A DNA stretch of 22,093 nucleotides from contig CAMLDR010000058.1 of assembly GCA_946478775.1 (NCBI GenBank), forward strand, positions 1 to 22,093, read 5' to 3'. Below are positions 7,871 to 15,785 of the stretch, one piece after another. The notes beneath the pieces are model-generated. The model was not told the DNA's origin. It did no database searches and worked only from the letters and a program-made list of their open reading frames with translations. The position numbers and the translations under genes are program-made. Numbering within the stretch: the stretch's first letter is position 1; every line of letters begins with the position of its first letter. The DNA comes from an uncultured Flavobacteriales bacterium. GTDB lineage: Bacteria; Bacteroidota; Bacteroidia; Flavobacteriales; Crocinitomicaceae.

Positions 7871-10800
7871 TCATCGGACTAACGTAAGGTTACCTGATTT
7901 TTTAACTTCTTCACCGTTTACCAATTTCATGTCCAAACGATAAAAATAAACACCTGAATTTTGAGGTTGTCCCTTAAATGTTCCATCCCAAAGAAGTTCT
8001 GTGGATTGTGTTTCAAAAACTTGTTCTCCCCAACGGTTGAAGATCAATAGCTGGTAAGTTTCCAGGCAGGGTAAAGTTCCCAATAATCCAAAAGTGTTGT
8101 TTATTTGCGGACCACTATTATTGGGGGAGAATACATTTGGAAGCGTCAAATTGTGGCAGTCTACATAAACAGTTATGAACACGGTATCGGTTCCGGTACA
8201 ACCATTCGGGTTAGATCCTGTAACCACGTAATTATTTGAGCTGGAAGGAATACAAACCGGATTGTCGCAATCATCGCAGGATAAGTATTGATCGGGTGAC
8301 CAGTTGAAATCTGCTGCTCCGGTAACACTGAACGGTATTTCCGTTCCGATATTGACGCTCATGACATCGGGAGTTGCTTCTACAATTAGTGAGCCGCTTG
8401 TGCCTAAAGTGATGGTTTCAATTAATTTACATCCGTTCGCATCTGTAATTGTCACTTTGTAATTTCCGGCCGGTATTCCGGAAATAGTTTGTCCGTCTAT
8501 ATCCAAATCGCGCCAAGAGTAATAATAAGGACCAACACCCCCGGATGCAGACACATTAATGCTTCCTTCGGTAATTCCGGAACAATCAACGGGAATAATT
8601 ATAGGAGTACTAATCAATGGTGTCGGCTGGTTGATCTGGAAGGTATCAGAAGCCAAACAACCGTGATTATCTGTAATGTCCAGGTAATAGATCCCTTCGC
8701 CTGCATTTGTAAGGTTTTGGGTCGCAGCACCGGAATTCCATTCGTAAGTAAAGGGAGGGGCACCACCTGTAACATTTAGAGTAACACTTCCTGTAAGTGC
8801 ACCGTAACACTTCACATGAGTCAGATTAACCAGGTTAATATTGGGTATATTGGCACTAGCTTTTACATAAATCTGAATGTTGGATACTGCTGTCTGAGGA
8901 GCACATCCATTGTTACTGCTAACGGTTAGTGTTAAGTTAACAATATTGCCTAAATCTCCCGGGCCTGCAGTATAACTTGGGGAATTGGTGTTTCCATTCA
9001 AAAGCACACCGGTACCGTTATGACTCCAGGAAGATATTCCATATTGAGTAGTTACACCCTGAATCAGTTTGGTAGCTCCCGGACATAAGGTATCCACAGG
9101 ATCCGTTATCTGAATAGAAGGAGGTCCATCTATTATAAAGGTATAAGTTGCAGAACTGGTTGCAGGAATACAGGTATTGTTGCTTAGTACCTCCATCGTT
9201 AATGTAACAATACTTCCGGTTTCAGTGGAGCTTGGGAAATAGGTTGGAGTCGTTGTAGTAGGATCCGAAATAGCGCCTAAACCGTCACTGGTCCAGTTGA
9301 TTGTACCATTGCTTGCTGTTGCCCCGGATACCGTTCCACTGCCGTTTGCACAAATGATTGCTGATCCTCCGGCAAGCGCAAGAGGAAGCGGATCAATATG
9401 GACAGTGTAAGCGGCAGATGCTGTTTGAGGAGCACAACTGTTTGTACTGGTAACAGTTAGTGTCAGTATAATGTCATTTCCAACATCAGATCCAACAGGC
9501 TGATAAACAGGTCCCAATGTTGTTTGATTGGTTAAGGTGCCGCCGCCGTTATGCGTCCAGTTAATTGTTCCGTAAGTTGCGGTAGCTCCAGTTACCGGAG
9601 CAGTTGCCGTGACACATACAGTTGTACTTCCTCCTGCAATAGCAATAGGAGCATGCTGCACGGTCAAAATAATACTACTGCTGCTGACATTGGGCGCACA
9701 AGCATTGTTACTTGTGACATTTAATGTTAAAATAACCGAGCCCCCTGCATCTGTCGGGCCCGGAGTATAAGTAGGCGTATTCGTATTCCCGTTGGTGATA
9801 GTTCCGGAACCATTATGGATCCAATTCGCTGTTCCATAATTGAATGATGCTCCGGACACGGTGTATGGACTGCTTTCACAAAAAGTGGCACTACTTCCTG
9901 CTGCTGCTATTGGCAAAGGATTCACATTGACTGAATAAATTGCAGCAACTGATGCAGGAGCACAGGAATTATTGCTTGAAACCGTTATTGTCAGAGAAAC
10001 AGTATTACCTGCATCCAATATCGATGGGGTATATGTAGGCGTTAAACCCGTTGAATTGCTGATGCTCCCATTTCCATTATGAGTCCAGGAGATATTCCCG
10101 TTAGAAGCAGTAACTCCTGAAACAGTTGCAGTGGAATTTGAACAAATCGTAGATGTGTTTGAAATAGAAGTAGTTGGTAGGCCTTGGACTGTAATCGAAA
10201 AATCTGCAGATGCTACTGCCGGAGCACATGCGTTATTACTGGAAACCGTCATGGTAAGGGTTACGATATTTCCTAAATCTCCGGCGCTTGGCGCATAGGT
10301 TGGATTTATTGTTGTTGGATTTGTTAATGATCCTGATCCGTTATGACTCCAGCTAATTGTTCCATAATTTGCCATTGCCCCGGTAACTGTCAGTGAACTG
10401 TTTTGACAAATATTTGCAATACCACCTGAAACAGCTTGTGGCAGTGGTGTCATATTCAGAACGTGGAATGCTTGGGCGATTCCGGGTGCACAGGTATTGG
10501 TACTGGTAACAGTAAGCGTTAAAACTACTGTATTTCCATCGTCCAAAGGACTGGGTGTATAAGTTGGGGAGGGAGTAGTAGCATTTGTAAGGGTTCCATT
10601 TCCATTGTGGGTCCAGCTGATTGTTCCAAATTGAGCATTTGCAGTTGTTACCGTAAAACTCGTGGTTGAACAAACTGAACTGGTTACACCATCAGTTGCA
10701 ATTGGATTTCCTTCAACAATAACATTGTATGTTGCCTGTGCAGAAGCAGGGGCGCAGGAATTATTACTGGAAGTAGTCAATGTTAAAATGATCGTTTGTC

Positions 10801-11860
10801 CTGCATCTGAAGAAGCAGGGGTATAGGTCGGAGTTAAGGTGTTTCCATTGGAAAGCGACCCACTTCCATTGTGCGTCCAGGAAATCGTGCCATTGGAAGA
10901 AGTGGCTCCGCTTACTGTAGCTGAACTATTGACACAGATAACAGATGTTCCTCCGGCAGTTGCTGTTGGTTGCTGCTGGACGTTAATAATCGATTGTACT
11001 GTATTTGGACAGCCAATGTCATCTGTTGCAGTCAGAAGGTATGTTCCGGAATTACTGGAACTGGCATTGTTAATCGTCACATTTGAACCGCTGCTGTTGA
11101 AACTGTTCGGGCCTGTCCAGTTGAAAGTAAGATTATTCCCTGTCCCACCACCTGTCAGTTGAATATTTCCTCCCTGGCAAATAATGCCTGTTGGAGCGGT
11201 ACCAGCAGTTACGGTGTTTAAAGTGAAGCTTCCGGGAGTGAAATTGACACAAATCGAATTGTTCGGATCCGTAACCATATTGTTGAACAAGGTTTTCGAC
11301 GGAGTCCATGTGTTTCCGGCTCCATTGGTATATTGAGCGTCTGTCGGAGAAAAACTCTCAAACAGCACTGAGTAGGAAAAATTGCCGGTAACCGGTAAAA
11401 CAAAGGTATTATTAGGATAATAGATCAGAGGAGCTGAAAACAGAATAGTTGCACGCACAGGGACCGCATTATTCACGACATATGTGCTTGAAATATTTTG
11501 ATAACGATAACTGGTTGTTCCGGTGTAAACGATCAATCCGGAAGCAAGGTTTGACATTCCTGCATTGTAAACGAGCATGGACATTCCGCTGCACGGACCT
11601 CCCGATGGGGTCGCATTGAAACCGTTTATAGCATTGAAAAGCGTATCGTTTATGGAAAGAGCGTAGCAATTGGTATTGAATACCGGCCAGGAAGCATTGG
11701 TGTAGGTATAAGTCTGGCCATCCATTAAAGCATATGCTGAGAGATCAGCAGAACTGGTCGAAACAGTTGTTCCTGCAGGTGCAGAAACAGGAACCTGAGC
11801 TAATGAAACCCCACTGGAAAAAAAGAAGAAAAAGAGCAGTAGTAAACTTAATCTGATCAT
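7871..11860 (-). CDS. Large secreted surface protein with eight 88-residue repeats and T9SS type B sorting domain
   Basis: A 1329-residue extracellular protein. Order of parts: signal peptide (1-21); an N-terminal module I do not recognise (about 23-215); an Ig/PKD-like domain (about 216-298); eight repeats of exactly 88 residues each (299-1002) with the recurring core W-T/S-H-N-G-x-G and PTYTP, and two conserved Cys per repeat; two SprB-type repeats (about 1005-1155, with SGGVGPYYYSW and GNYKVTITDANGC); a short Cys-rich segment; and the gliding-motility-associated C-terminal domain (about 1235-1329) with LPNVFSPN, FNRWGEQVF and GVYFYRL. That last domain is the type B sorting signal read by T9SS. 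It is likely an adhesin-like filament held at the surface with the PorP/SprF protein that follows 1 base later. A 46-codon ORF overlaps its start by 4 bases. Ligand unknown. Confidence 0.93.
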   Translation of the reverse strand: MIRLSLLLLFFFFFSSGVSLAQVPVSAPAGTTVSTSSADLSAYALMDGQTYTYTNASWPVFNTNCYALSINDTLFNAINGFNATPSGGPCSGMSMLVYNAGMSNLASGLIVYTGTTSYRYQNISSTYVVNNAVPVRATILFSAPLIYYPNNTFVLPVTGNFSYSVLFESFSPTDAQYTNGAGNTWTPSKTLFNNMVTDPNNSICVNFTPGSFTLNTVTAGTAPTGIICQGGNIQLTGGGTGNNLTFNWTGPNSFNSSGSNVTINNASSSNSGTYLLTATDDIGCPNTVQSIINVQQQPTATAGGTSVICVNSSATVSGATSSNGTISWTHNGSGSLSNGNTLTPTYTPASSDAGQTIILTLTTSSNNSCAPASAQATYNVIVEGNPIATDGVTSSVCSTTSFTVTTANAQFGTISWTHNGNGTLTNATTPSPTYTPSPLDDGNTVVLTLTVTSTNTCAPGIAQAFHVLNMTPLPQAVSGGIANICQNSSLTVTGAMANYGTISWSHNGSGSLTNPTTINPTYAPSAGDLGNIVTLTMTVSSNNACAPAVASADFSITVQGLPTTSISNTSTICSNSTATVSGVTASNGNISWTHNGNGSISNSTGLTPTYTPSILDAGNTVSLTITVSSNNSCAPASVAAIYSVNVNPLPIAAAGSSATFCESSPYTVSGASFNYGTANWIHNGSGTITNGNTNTPTYTPGPTDAGGSVILTLNVTSNNACAPNVSSSSIILTVQHAPIAIAGGSTTVCVTATAPVTGATATYGTINWTHNGGGTLTNQTTLGPVYQPVGSDVGNDIILTLTVTSTNSCAPQTASAAYTVHIDPLPLALAGGSAIICANGSGTVSGATASNGTINWTSDGLGAISDPTTTTPTYFPSSTETGSIVTLTMEVLSNNTCIPATSSATYTFIIDGPPSIQITDPVDTLCPGATKLIQGVTTQYGISSWSHNGTGVLLNGNTNSPSYTAGPGDLGNIVNLTLTVSSNNGCAPQTAVSNIQIYVKASANIPNINLVNLTHVKCYGALTGSVTLNVTGGAPPFTYEWNSGAATQNLTNAGEGIYYLDITDNHGCLASDTFQINQPTPLISTPIIIPVDCSGITEGSINVSASGGVGPYYYSWRDLDIDGQTISGIPAGNYKVTITDANGCKLIETITLGTSGSLIVEATPDVMSVNIGTEIPFSVTGAADFNWSPDQYLSCDDCDNPVCIPSSSNNYVVTGSNPNGCTGTDTVFITVYVDCHNLTLPNVFSPNNSGPQINNTFGLLGTLPCLETYQLLIFNRWGEQVFETQSTELLWDGTFKGQPQNSGVYFYRLDMKLVNGEEVKKSGNLTLVR
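8855..10966 (-). repeat. Eight tandem 264-base repeat units within the adhesin gene
   Basis: Each unit encodes 88 residues with no change in overall length across the eight copies. Shared features are a Cys near unit position 11, an x-W-x-H-N-G-x-G strand near 30-36, PTYTP near 46-50 and a second Cys near 71, usually as CAP. The unit at the C-terminal end (residues 915-1002) is the most divergent, with the first Cys shifted by one. The copies differ widely at the DNA level, so they are old rather than freshly amplified. Confidence 0.9.
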
Positions 11861-11997
11861 ATAGTGAAAAAATTAAGTTCAAAATGTGAATGACAAATGG
11901 AGGTGATTTGACGCTCAGCAGCCAGTGATAGAGTGTCAGGTGATAAGTCACTCAACAGCAAATCAATCACTTGCATATAGGTACGTCTTGTTTTCAT
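11857..11997 (-). CDS. 46-residue ORF of unknown function heading the adhesin operon
   Basis: From ATG 11997-11995 the reading frame gives MKTRRTYMQVIDLLLSDLSP, continues with DTLSLAAERQITSIC and ends FFTI, then TGA. The TGA overlaps the ATG of the adhesin gene (ATGA), a translational-coupling arrangement. The only perfect -7 box in the region (12027-12034) ends 30 bases before this ATG, compared with 17-25 bases for seven other genes here and 167 for the adhesin start. This suggests the transcript begins just upstream of the small ORF. The peptide has no signal sequence or membrane segment; it is basic at the start and looks helical. I do not recognise a family. It could be a leader peptide, a regulator or a chance frame. 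Confidence 0.45.
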   Translation of the reverse strand: MKTRRTYMQVIDLLLSDLSPDTLSLAAERQITSICHSHFELNFFTI

Positions 11998-12026
11998 AGA
12001 ATGTGTAGCCGATTAATCAACCGGCG

Positions 12027-12034
12027 CAAATATA
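12027..12034 (-). promoter_or_regulatory. -7 promoter box of the small ORF / adhesin / PorP operon
   Basis: TATATTTG on the minus strand, an exact TAnnTTTG match. No other perfect match lies between it and the adhesin start. A -33 element is not evident. Confidence 0.5.
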
Positions 12035-12139
12035 CGCATTTATGGAATAAATATTTGATAATGTACTAGTTGAATGTGGTCAGATACGAAGCGTAACTCA
12101 CAAATAACACAATGGTTAAAACGGTTTAAAATCTGGGAC

Positions 12140-12628
12140 CTATCTCAGGCATTTGAAATAATCGAAAGGTTCCAGGCAGTCATTACACTGGTACAAAGCT
12201 TTACAGGCAGTGCTTCCAAATTGACTAAGCATTCGGGTGTTTTGGGAACGGCATTGCGGGCATTTGACTACAGGTGCATCTCCAAATAAGATTAATTTAT
12301 CGACTTCATTTACCGGAGGTGCAATTCCATAGGCCAGGAGTTTTTCTTTTCCCGCTTCACTCATCCAGTCGGTAGTCCATGCAGGTGAAAGAACTGTCTG
12401 GAAATGAACTGTTTTTATGCCCTTCTCAAGAAGCACTTCCTGGATATTTTTTTCGATATAATTCATGGCCGGGCAACCCGAATAGGTAGGAGTGATCGTG
12501 ACTTCAACTTCCGTATCCGAAATAACTTTTACGGCCCGGACAATCCCAAGATCGATAACAGAAAGTACCGGAACTTCAGGATCCGGTACTTCTTCTAAAT
12601 AATGCCATATGGTACTTTCTTTTACCAT
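12140..12628 (-). CDS. paaD: PaaD, phenylacetyl-CoA epoxidase assembly factor
   Basis: A 162-residue protein from ATG 12628, a normal PaaD length. The ATG overlaps the last 7 bases of paaC (ATGGTAA); a longer in-frame reading would run inside paaC and is rejected. The N-terminal two thirds form a MIP18/DUF59 domain, including VPDPEVPVLSVIDLGIVR and the TPTYSGCPA motif with Cys52. The tail has the PaaD cysteine set Cys123, Cys126, Cys142, Cys148, Cys151 and Cys160, likely binding zinc or an iron-sulfur cluster. PaaD is needed for activity of the phenylacetyl-CoA epoxidase and is thought to help iron-centre maturation. It is the last gene of paaABCD. Confidence 0.93.
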   Translation of the reverse strand: MVKESTIWHYLEEVPDPEVPVLSVIDLGIVRAVKVISDTEVEVTITPTYSGCPAMNYIEKNIQEVLLEKGIKTVHFQTVLSPAWTTDWMSEAGKEKLLAYGIAPPVNEVDKLILFGDAPVVKCPQCRSQNTRMLSQFGSTACKALYQCNDCLEPFDYFKCLR

Positions 12629-13374
12629 TCCATATTTGGGTAAGCACGCTGCATATACTGCATTTCTGCCAATAAATGACCCAGGTGTTCGGTGTGTCGT
12701 CCTTGTCTTCCACCGCTTAATTTCCATTTGGAATCCGGCAATTGAAGGGTTGCTTCCTGTAAAACATATTGAATGCGTTGATTGAAAGCAGGCCGCAATG
12801 TTTCCAGATCGATTGCAATTCCCTGCGCAATCAAATCCTGGTCTACGTCATCCATATAGAATAATTCATCGGAAAATTTCCAAAGTAAATTCAAAGCGTC
12901 ATTTACACGTTTGTACGACTCTTCTGTTCCGTCTCCCATACGAATGATCCATTCCGAAGAATGTTTCCAGTGGTATTTGGTTTCTTTCAATGATTTTTCG
13001 GCAATAGCCGCAAGCTGTTTGTCTGCAGAATGCTGCAAAGCCTCGTAAAACGGCACCCGGAACGTGTCAAAGATCCATTGACGAACGATTGTAGTGGCAA
13101 AATCACCGTTTTTTTGTTCGATCAACTGCGCATTCAAATACTGATTTTCAAATCTCAAAAAAGCCAGGTCATCAGCAGTTCTCCCTTTGTTTTCTACTTG
13201 TGCAGCATATTCCAAAAGGTTAGTAGCCTGTCCGATTAAATCCAGTGCGATGTTCGAAATAGCGATGTCTTCTTCAATGATTGGTCCGTGACCACACCAT
13301 TCGGAAAGACGCTGCCCCAGAATCAGGCTGTCATCAGCAATGCGTAAAGTATATGTAAATAAGTTGTTTTTCAT
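12622..13374 (-). CDS. paaC: PaaC, structural subunit of phenylacetyl-CoA 1,2-epoxidase
   Basis: A 250-residue ferritin-like protein, full length for PaaC. The start MKNNLFTYTLRIADDSLILGQ and the block LSEWCGHGPIIEEDIAISNIALDLIGQA are characteristic, as is the later ETKYHWKHSSEWIIRMGDGTEES. PaaC pairs with PaaA to form the oxygenase core that converts phenylacetyl-CoA to its ring epoxide in aerobic phenylacetate breakdown; PaaC itself has lost the di-iron centre in the family. It overlaps paaD by 7 bases. It is separated from paaB by 96 bases filled by a repeat-built hairpin, an unusually large gap for this operon. Confidence 0.95.
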   Translation of the reverse strand: MKNNLFTYTLRIADDSLILGQRLSEWCGHGPIIEEDIAISNIALDLIGQATNLLEYAAQVENKGRTADDLAFLRFENQYLNAQLIEQKNGDFATTIVRQWIFDTFRVPFYEALQHSADKQLAAIAEKSLKETKYHWKHSSEWIIRMGDGTEESYKRVNDALNLLWKFSDELFYMDDVDQDLIAQGIAIDLETLRPAFNQRIQYVLQEATLQLPDSKWKLSGGRQGRHTEHLGHLLAEMQYMQRAYPNMEW

Positions 13375-13380
13375 TAAATA

Positions 13381-13466
13381 GATTTTAGGATATTAAGACT
13401 TTAGGATGTTAAGACGGCGACTAATTTTAAAGTCCTGAAGTCTTAAAATCTTAGAGTCCTAAAATC
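13381..13466. repeat. Repeat-built inverted repeat between paaB and paaC
   Basis: Perfect 10-base outer arms GATTTTAGGA (13381-13390) and TCCTAAAATC (13457-13466) bound an 86-base imperfect hairpin. The left arm itself is a direct repeat: TTAGGATATTAAGAC at 13385-13399 and TTAGGATGTTAAGAC at 13401-13415. The right arm carries related inverted words (AGTCCTGAAGTCTTAAAATC). It fills nearly all of the gap between two genes of one pathway. Confidence 0.85.
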
Positions 13467-13470
13467 AATC

Positions 13471-13758
13471 TTACATGTGTCCAACACCATCCGGAACTTC
13501 ATAAAAAGTAGGATGACGGTAAATTTTGCTGTTAGCCGGTTCGAATAATGCATCAGAATCCGCAGGATCTGAAGCGAATACCTGGGAAGATTCAACTACC
13601 CAAATTGAAATTCCTTCACTGCGTCTGGTGTATACATCGCGTGCGTTCTCAACAGCCATTTCTGCATCTGCTGCGTGAATGCTTCCAACATGTTTATGGT
13701 TCAAGCCTACTTTACTTCGGATGAATACTTCCCATAAAGGCCAATCTGTTCCTGCCAT
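13471..13758 (-). CDS. paaB: PaaB, phenylacetyl-CoA 1,2-epoxidase subunit
   Basis: A 95-residue protein matching PaaB in length and sequence: WPLWEVFIRSKVGLNHKHVGS near the start, then DAEMAVENARDVYTRRSEG, SIWVV and a C-terminal YRHPTFYEVPDGVGHM. PaaB is a small non-catalytic subunit that bridges PaaAC units and affects assembly and activity of the complex. It lies 12 bases after paaA and is followed by the repeat-built hairpin before paaC. Confidence 0.95.
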   Translation of the reverse strand: MAGTDWPLWEVFIRSKVGLNHKHVGSIHAADAEMAVENARDVYTRRSEGISIWVVESSQVFASDPADSDALFEPANSKIYRHPTFYEVPDGVGHM

Positions 13759-13770
13759 TTTTTATACTAT

Positions 13771-14718
13771 TTAAGATGCTTTTCTTGCTTTTTTCTTTTC
13801 TGCATGCGCCATCGCAGCTTCTCTAACCCACAAGCCGTCTTCCTTTGCCTTCACTCTGGCAGCAATACGCTCTGCATTACATGGTCCGTTTCCGCTAACT
13901 ACCTGCCAGAATTCGTCCCAGTTGATCTCGCCGAAATCGTAATGACCTCTTTCTTCGTTCCATTTCAAGTCCTTATCAGGAATCGTCAAGCCAATCAATT
14001 GAGCCTGTGGAACAGATGCGTCAACAAACATTTGGCGCAATTCATCGTTTGTATGTCTTTTGATTTTCCAGTCAATGGATTGCTGTGTGTGTGTTGAATC
14101 TGCATCGCTTGGTCCGAACATCATTAATGCCGGCCACCAAAAACGGTTGAAAGCATCCTGGGCCATTGCTCTTTGTTCTTCGGAACCTTTCATCAGGGTA
14201 CACATGATCTCAAATCCCTGTCGCTGGTGAAAAGATTCTTCTTTACAGATACGAACCATTGCACGCGCATAAGGTCCGTAAGAAGTTCTGCATAAAGGAA
14301 CCTGATTCATGATCGCTGCTCCGTCAACTAACCAGCCAACTGCGCCCATATCGGCCCAGGTAAGTGTTGGGTAATTGAAAATAGAAGAGTATTTGGCTTT
14401 GCCGCTGTGCATATCATCTATGCTTTGCTCACGCGAAAAACCCAATGTTTCCATTGCGCTGTACAAATATTGCCCGTGACCTGCTTCATCCTGAACTTTA
14501 GCCAATAAAACAGCTTTGCGTCTTAAATTCGGGGCGCGAGTAATCCAGTTTCCTTCGGGAAGCATCCCGACGATCTCGGAATGTGCATGCTGCGAAATTT
14601 GGCGAATTAACGTTTTTCTATAAGCATCCGGCATCCAGTCCTTCGGCTCAATGCGGATATCCTGCTTTAATTTTTCATTAAACGCCGCCTCTAAATCGGC
14701 TAAATTATGTTCTTTCAT
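13771..14718 (-). CDS. paaA: PaaA, catalytic di-iron subunit of phenylacetyl-CoA 1,2-epoxidase
   Basis: A 315-residue ferritin-like oxygenase subunit. Carboxylate and histidine ligands fit the family: Glu48, the pair Glu78/His81 in DEAGHG and the pair Glu161/His164 in EESFHQRQG. With PaaC it inserts one oxygen atom into the ring of phenylacetyl-CoA, using electrons from a PaaE-type reductase. I start at ATG 14718; a longer in-frame reading from 14739 would begin inside the promoter box. It is the first gene of paaA-B-C-D. The operon lacks paaE, and no paaG, paaJ, paaZ, paaK or paa regulator is visible in the window. Confidence 0.95.
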   Translation of the reverse strand: MKEHNLADLEAAFNEKLKQDIRIEPKDWMPDAYRKTLIRQISQHAHSEIVGMLPEGNWITRAPNLRRKAVLLAKVQDEAGHGQYLYSAMETLGFSREQSIDDMHSGKAKYSSIFNYPTLTWADMGAVGWLVDGAAIMNQVPLCRTSYGPYARAMVRICKEESFHQRQGFEIMCTLMKGSEEQRAMAQDAFNRFWWPALMMFGPSDADSTHTQQSIDWKIKRHTNDELRQMFVDASVPQAQLIGLTIPDKDLKWNEERGHYDFGEINWDEFWQVVSGNGPCNAERIAARVKAKEDGLWVREAAMAHAEKKKARKAS

Positions 14719-14736
14719 ATAGCTAGTTATGAGAAC

Positions 14737-14744
14737 CAAAGATA
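14737..14744 (-). promoter_or_regulatory. -7 promoter box of the paaABCD operon
   Basis: TATCTTTG on the minus strand, an exact TAnnTTTG match, 19 bases before ATG 14718. It excludes the longer in-frame start. No palindromic operator is obvious nearby. Confidence 0.5.
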
Positions 14745-14859
14745 GTGAATTTTGGTCAATTTAACTGCATCCGACATCCTTCCATTTTGCGAATTATTCT
14801 AAAAGGGTAATGAATGATAAACGATTGAATCAAATGATGAACAAATATCCAATAATAGA

Positions 14860-14888
14860 AATGTCGAACCTAAAAGAGATTCGACATT
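14860..14888 (-). terminator. Hairpin downstream of the DUF4476 gene
   Basis: Perfect 9-base arms AATGTCGAA (14860-14868) and TTCGACATT (14880-14888) with an 11-base loop, about 50 bases past the DUF4476 stop. On the minus strand the stem is followed by the moderately T-rich TCTATTATTGG, so termination is plausible but weak. Confidence 0.45.
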
Positions 14889-14938
14889 CCGGGTTGGTAT
14901 TGGATTTAAATTTTGATTAGTATCAAAACGGGTTTGCT

Positions 14939-15688
14939 TTATTGAATGCTGACATAATCCTGCAGTTCGCTGTAGCTGGAAGAGAATGCAAAAGTTTCTC
15001 TCAGCACGAAATAGTTGCCTTTGTCATAACAGCTGCTATATGCTGCTTTAGCCCAGTCTAAGCGATTGCTGTCGAAGGTGAAAGTTGCAGCAATGTCTTT
15101 GATCTGATTGGCAGATAAGTTCATTTTGGATGCGTATACTTTTGCATTTTGCAGACGGTTGCTGTCAAAACTTTCAGATTTCAGACTTGCCAAAAACTGG
15201 TTGAACTGGTTGTTTGCACTTTGTCCCTGGTTGTAATAACCGTCTCCCTGATAATTCGGATAAGTTCCGCAGTGATTGTTTTGATATCCTCCACCATAGT
15301 TCCAGTTTCCGTATCCTCCATTAGTTCCGTAGTTGATGGTTCCAACGTTTCCGTTGCTCCAGCCTCCGTTAGAACTCACCATTGGATTGTTTGCAACGAT
15401 CGTCAATGTTCCGAAATGGTCTAATTCTGCAATCAGCTGAACGCCTTCCGGGATATTCAGGTTGTTCTTGAAAATAACCTGACCATTCATCTTATCGACC
15501 ACTTTTACCTGTGTATTTCCGGCGTATAAATTAGAGAACTGGTATGTGTTGAAATTGTTTGTCTGCGTTTGATTAGAAGCGCTGACAATAAATAGTCCTT
15601 TTCTGTTTACCCGTAAAAGCAATTCAGAAGCATGTGTGAGGGTACAAGTTAAAAGTACTAGTGCGAATGTGAAGTAGATCTTTTTCAT
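14939..15688 (-). CDS. Secreted DUF4476 domain-containing protein
   Basis: A 249-residue exported protein with a signal peptide of about 20 residues (ending THA/SE). A beta-rich N-terminal region follows (about 21-105). The middle is a low-complexity linker rich in Gly, Asn and Tyr (about 106-158). The C-terminal helical domain (about 160-249) has repeated SFDSNRLQNAKVYA and TFDSNRLDWAKAAY units. The C-terminal part matches DUF4476, a domain found in many Bacteroidota secreted proteins and without a known function. It stands alone downstream of dnaN, separated by a palindrome. I see no perfect -7 box in front of it. Family call fairly sure; role unknown. Confidence 0.82.
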   Translation of the reverse strand: MKKIYFTFALVLLTCTLTHASELLLRVNRKGLFIVSASNQTQTNNFNTYQFSNLYAGNTQVKVVDKMNGQVIFKNNLNIPEGVQLIAELDHFGTLTIVANNPMVSSNGGWSNGNVGTINYGTNGGYGNWNYGGGYQNNHCGTYPNYQGDGYYNQGQSANNQFNQFLASLKSESFDSNRLQNAKVYASKMNLSANQIKDIAATFTFDSNRLDWAKAAYSSCYDKGNYFVLRETFAFSSSYSELQDYVSIQ

Positions 15689-15732
15689 GACTTTGAATTT
15701 TATAAAAGAGGTACAATAAAATCCGTGCCAAA

Positions 15733-15768
15733 AAACGTAGGGGCGGAAAATTTTCCGCCCCTACGTTT
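15733..15768 (-). terminator. Perfect 36-base palindrome after dnaN, likely terminator
   Basis: The 18-base arms are perfectly complementary with no spacer, centred at 15750/15751, with a GC-rich GTAGGGGCGG core flanked by A/T. On the minus strand it is followed by a run of six T, giving an intrinsic terminator about 18 bases after the dnaN stop. The other direction has only a weak T-tract. Confidence 0.75.
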
Positions 15769-15785
15769 GTAATATGTTGATTTTC

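Noticed and set aside
10839..11162. 107-codon forward open frame antisense to the adhesin gene
   Set aside because: It lies opposite the first repeats and the Ig-like domain. Similar antisense frames are expected from the repetitive Thr/Ser/Asn-rich coding sequence, and there is no promoter or family signature.
7871..11860. Frameshift or broken gene in the long adhesin
   Set aside because: The frame is open from signal peptide to sorting domain, and all eight repeats keep the 88-residue period.
12140..12727. 195-residue version of PaaD from an upstream in-frame ATG
   Set aside because: The extra 33 residues lie inside paaC in another frame and do not resemble PaaD. The ATG at 12628 gives the normal length and a 7-base overlap.
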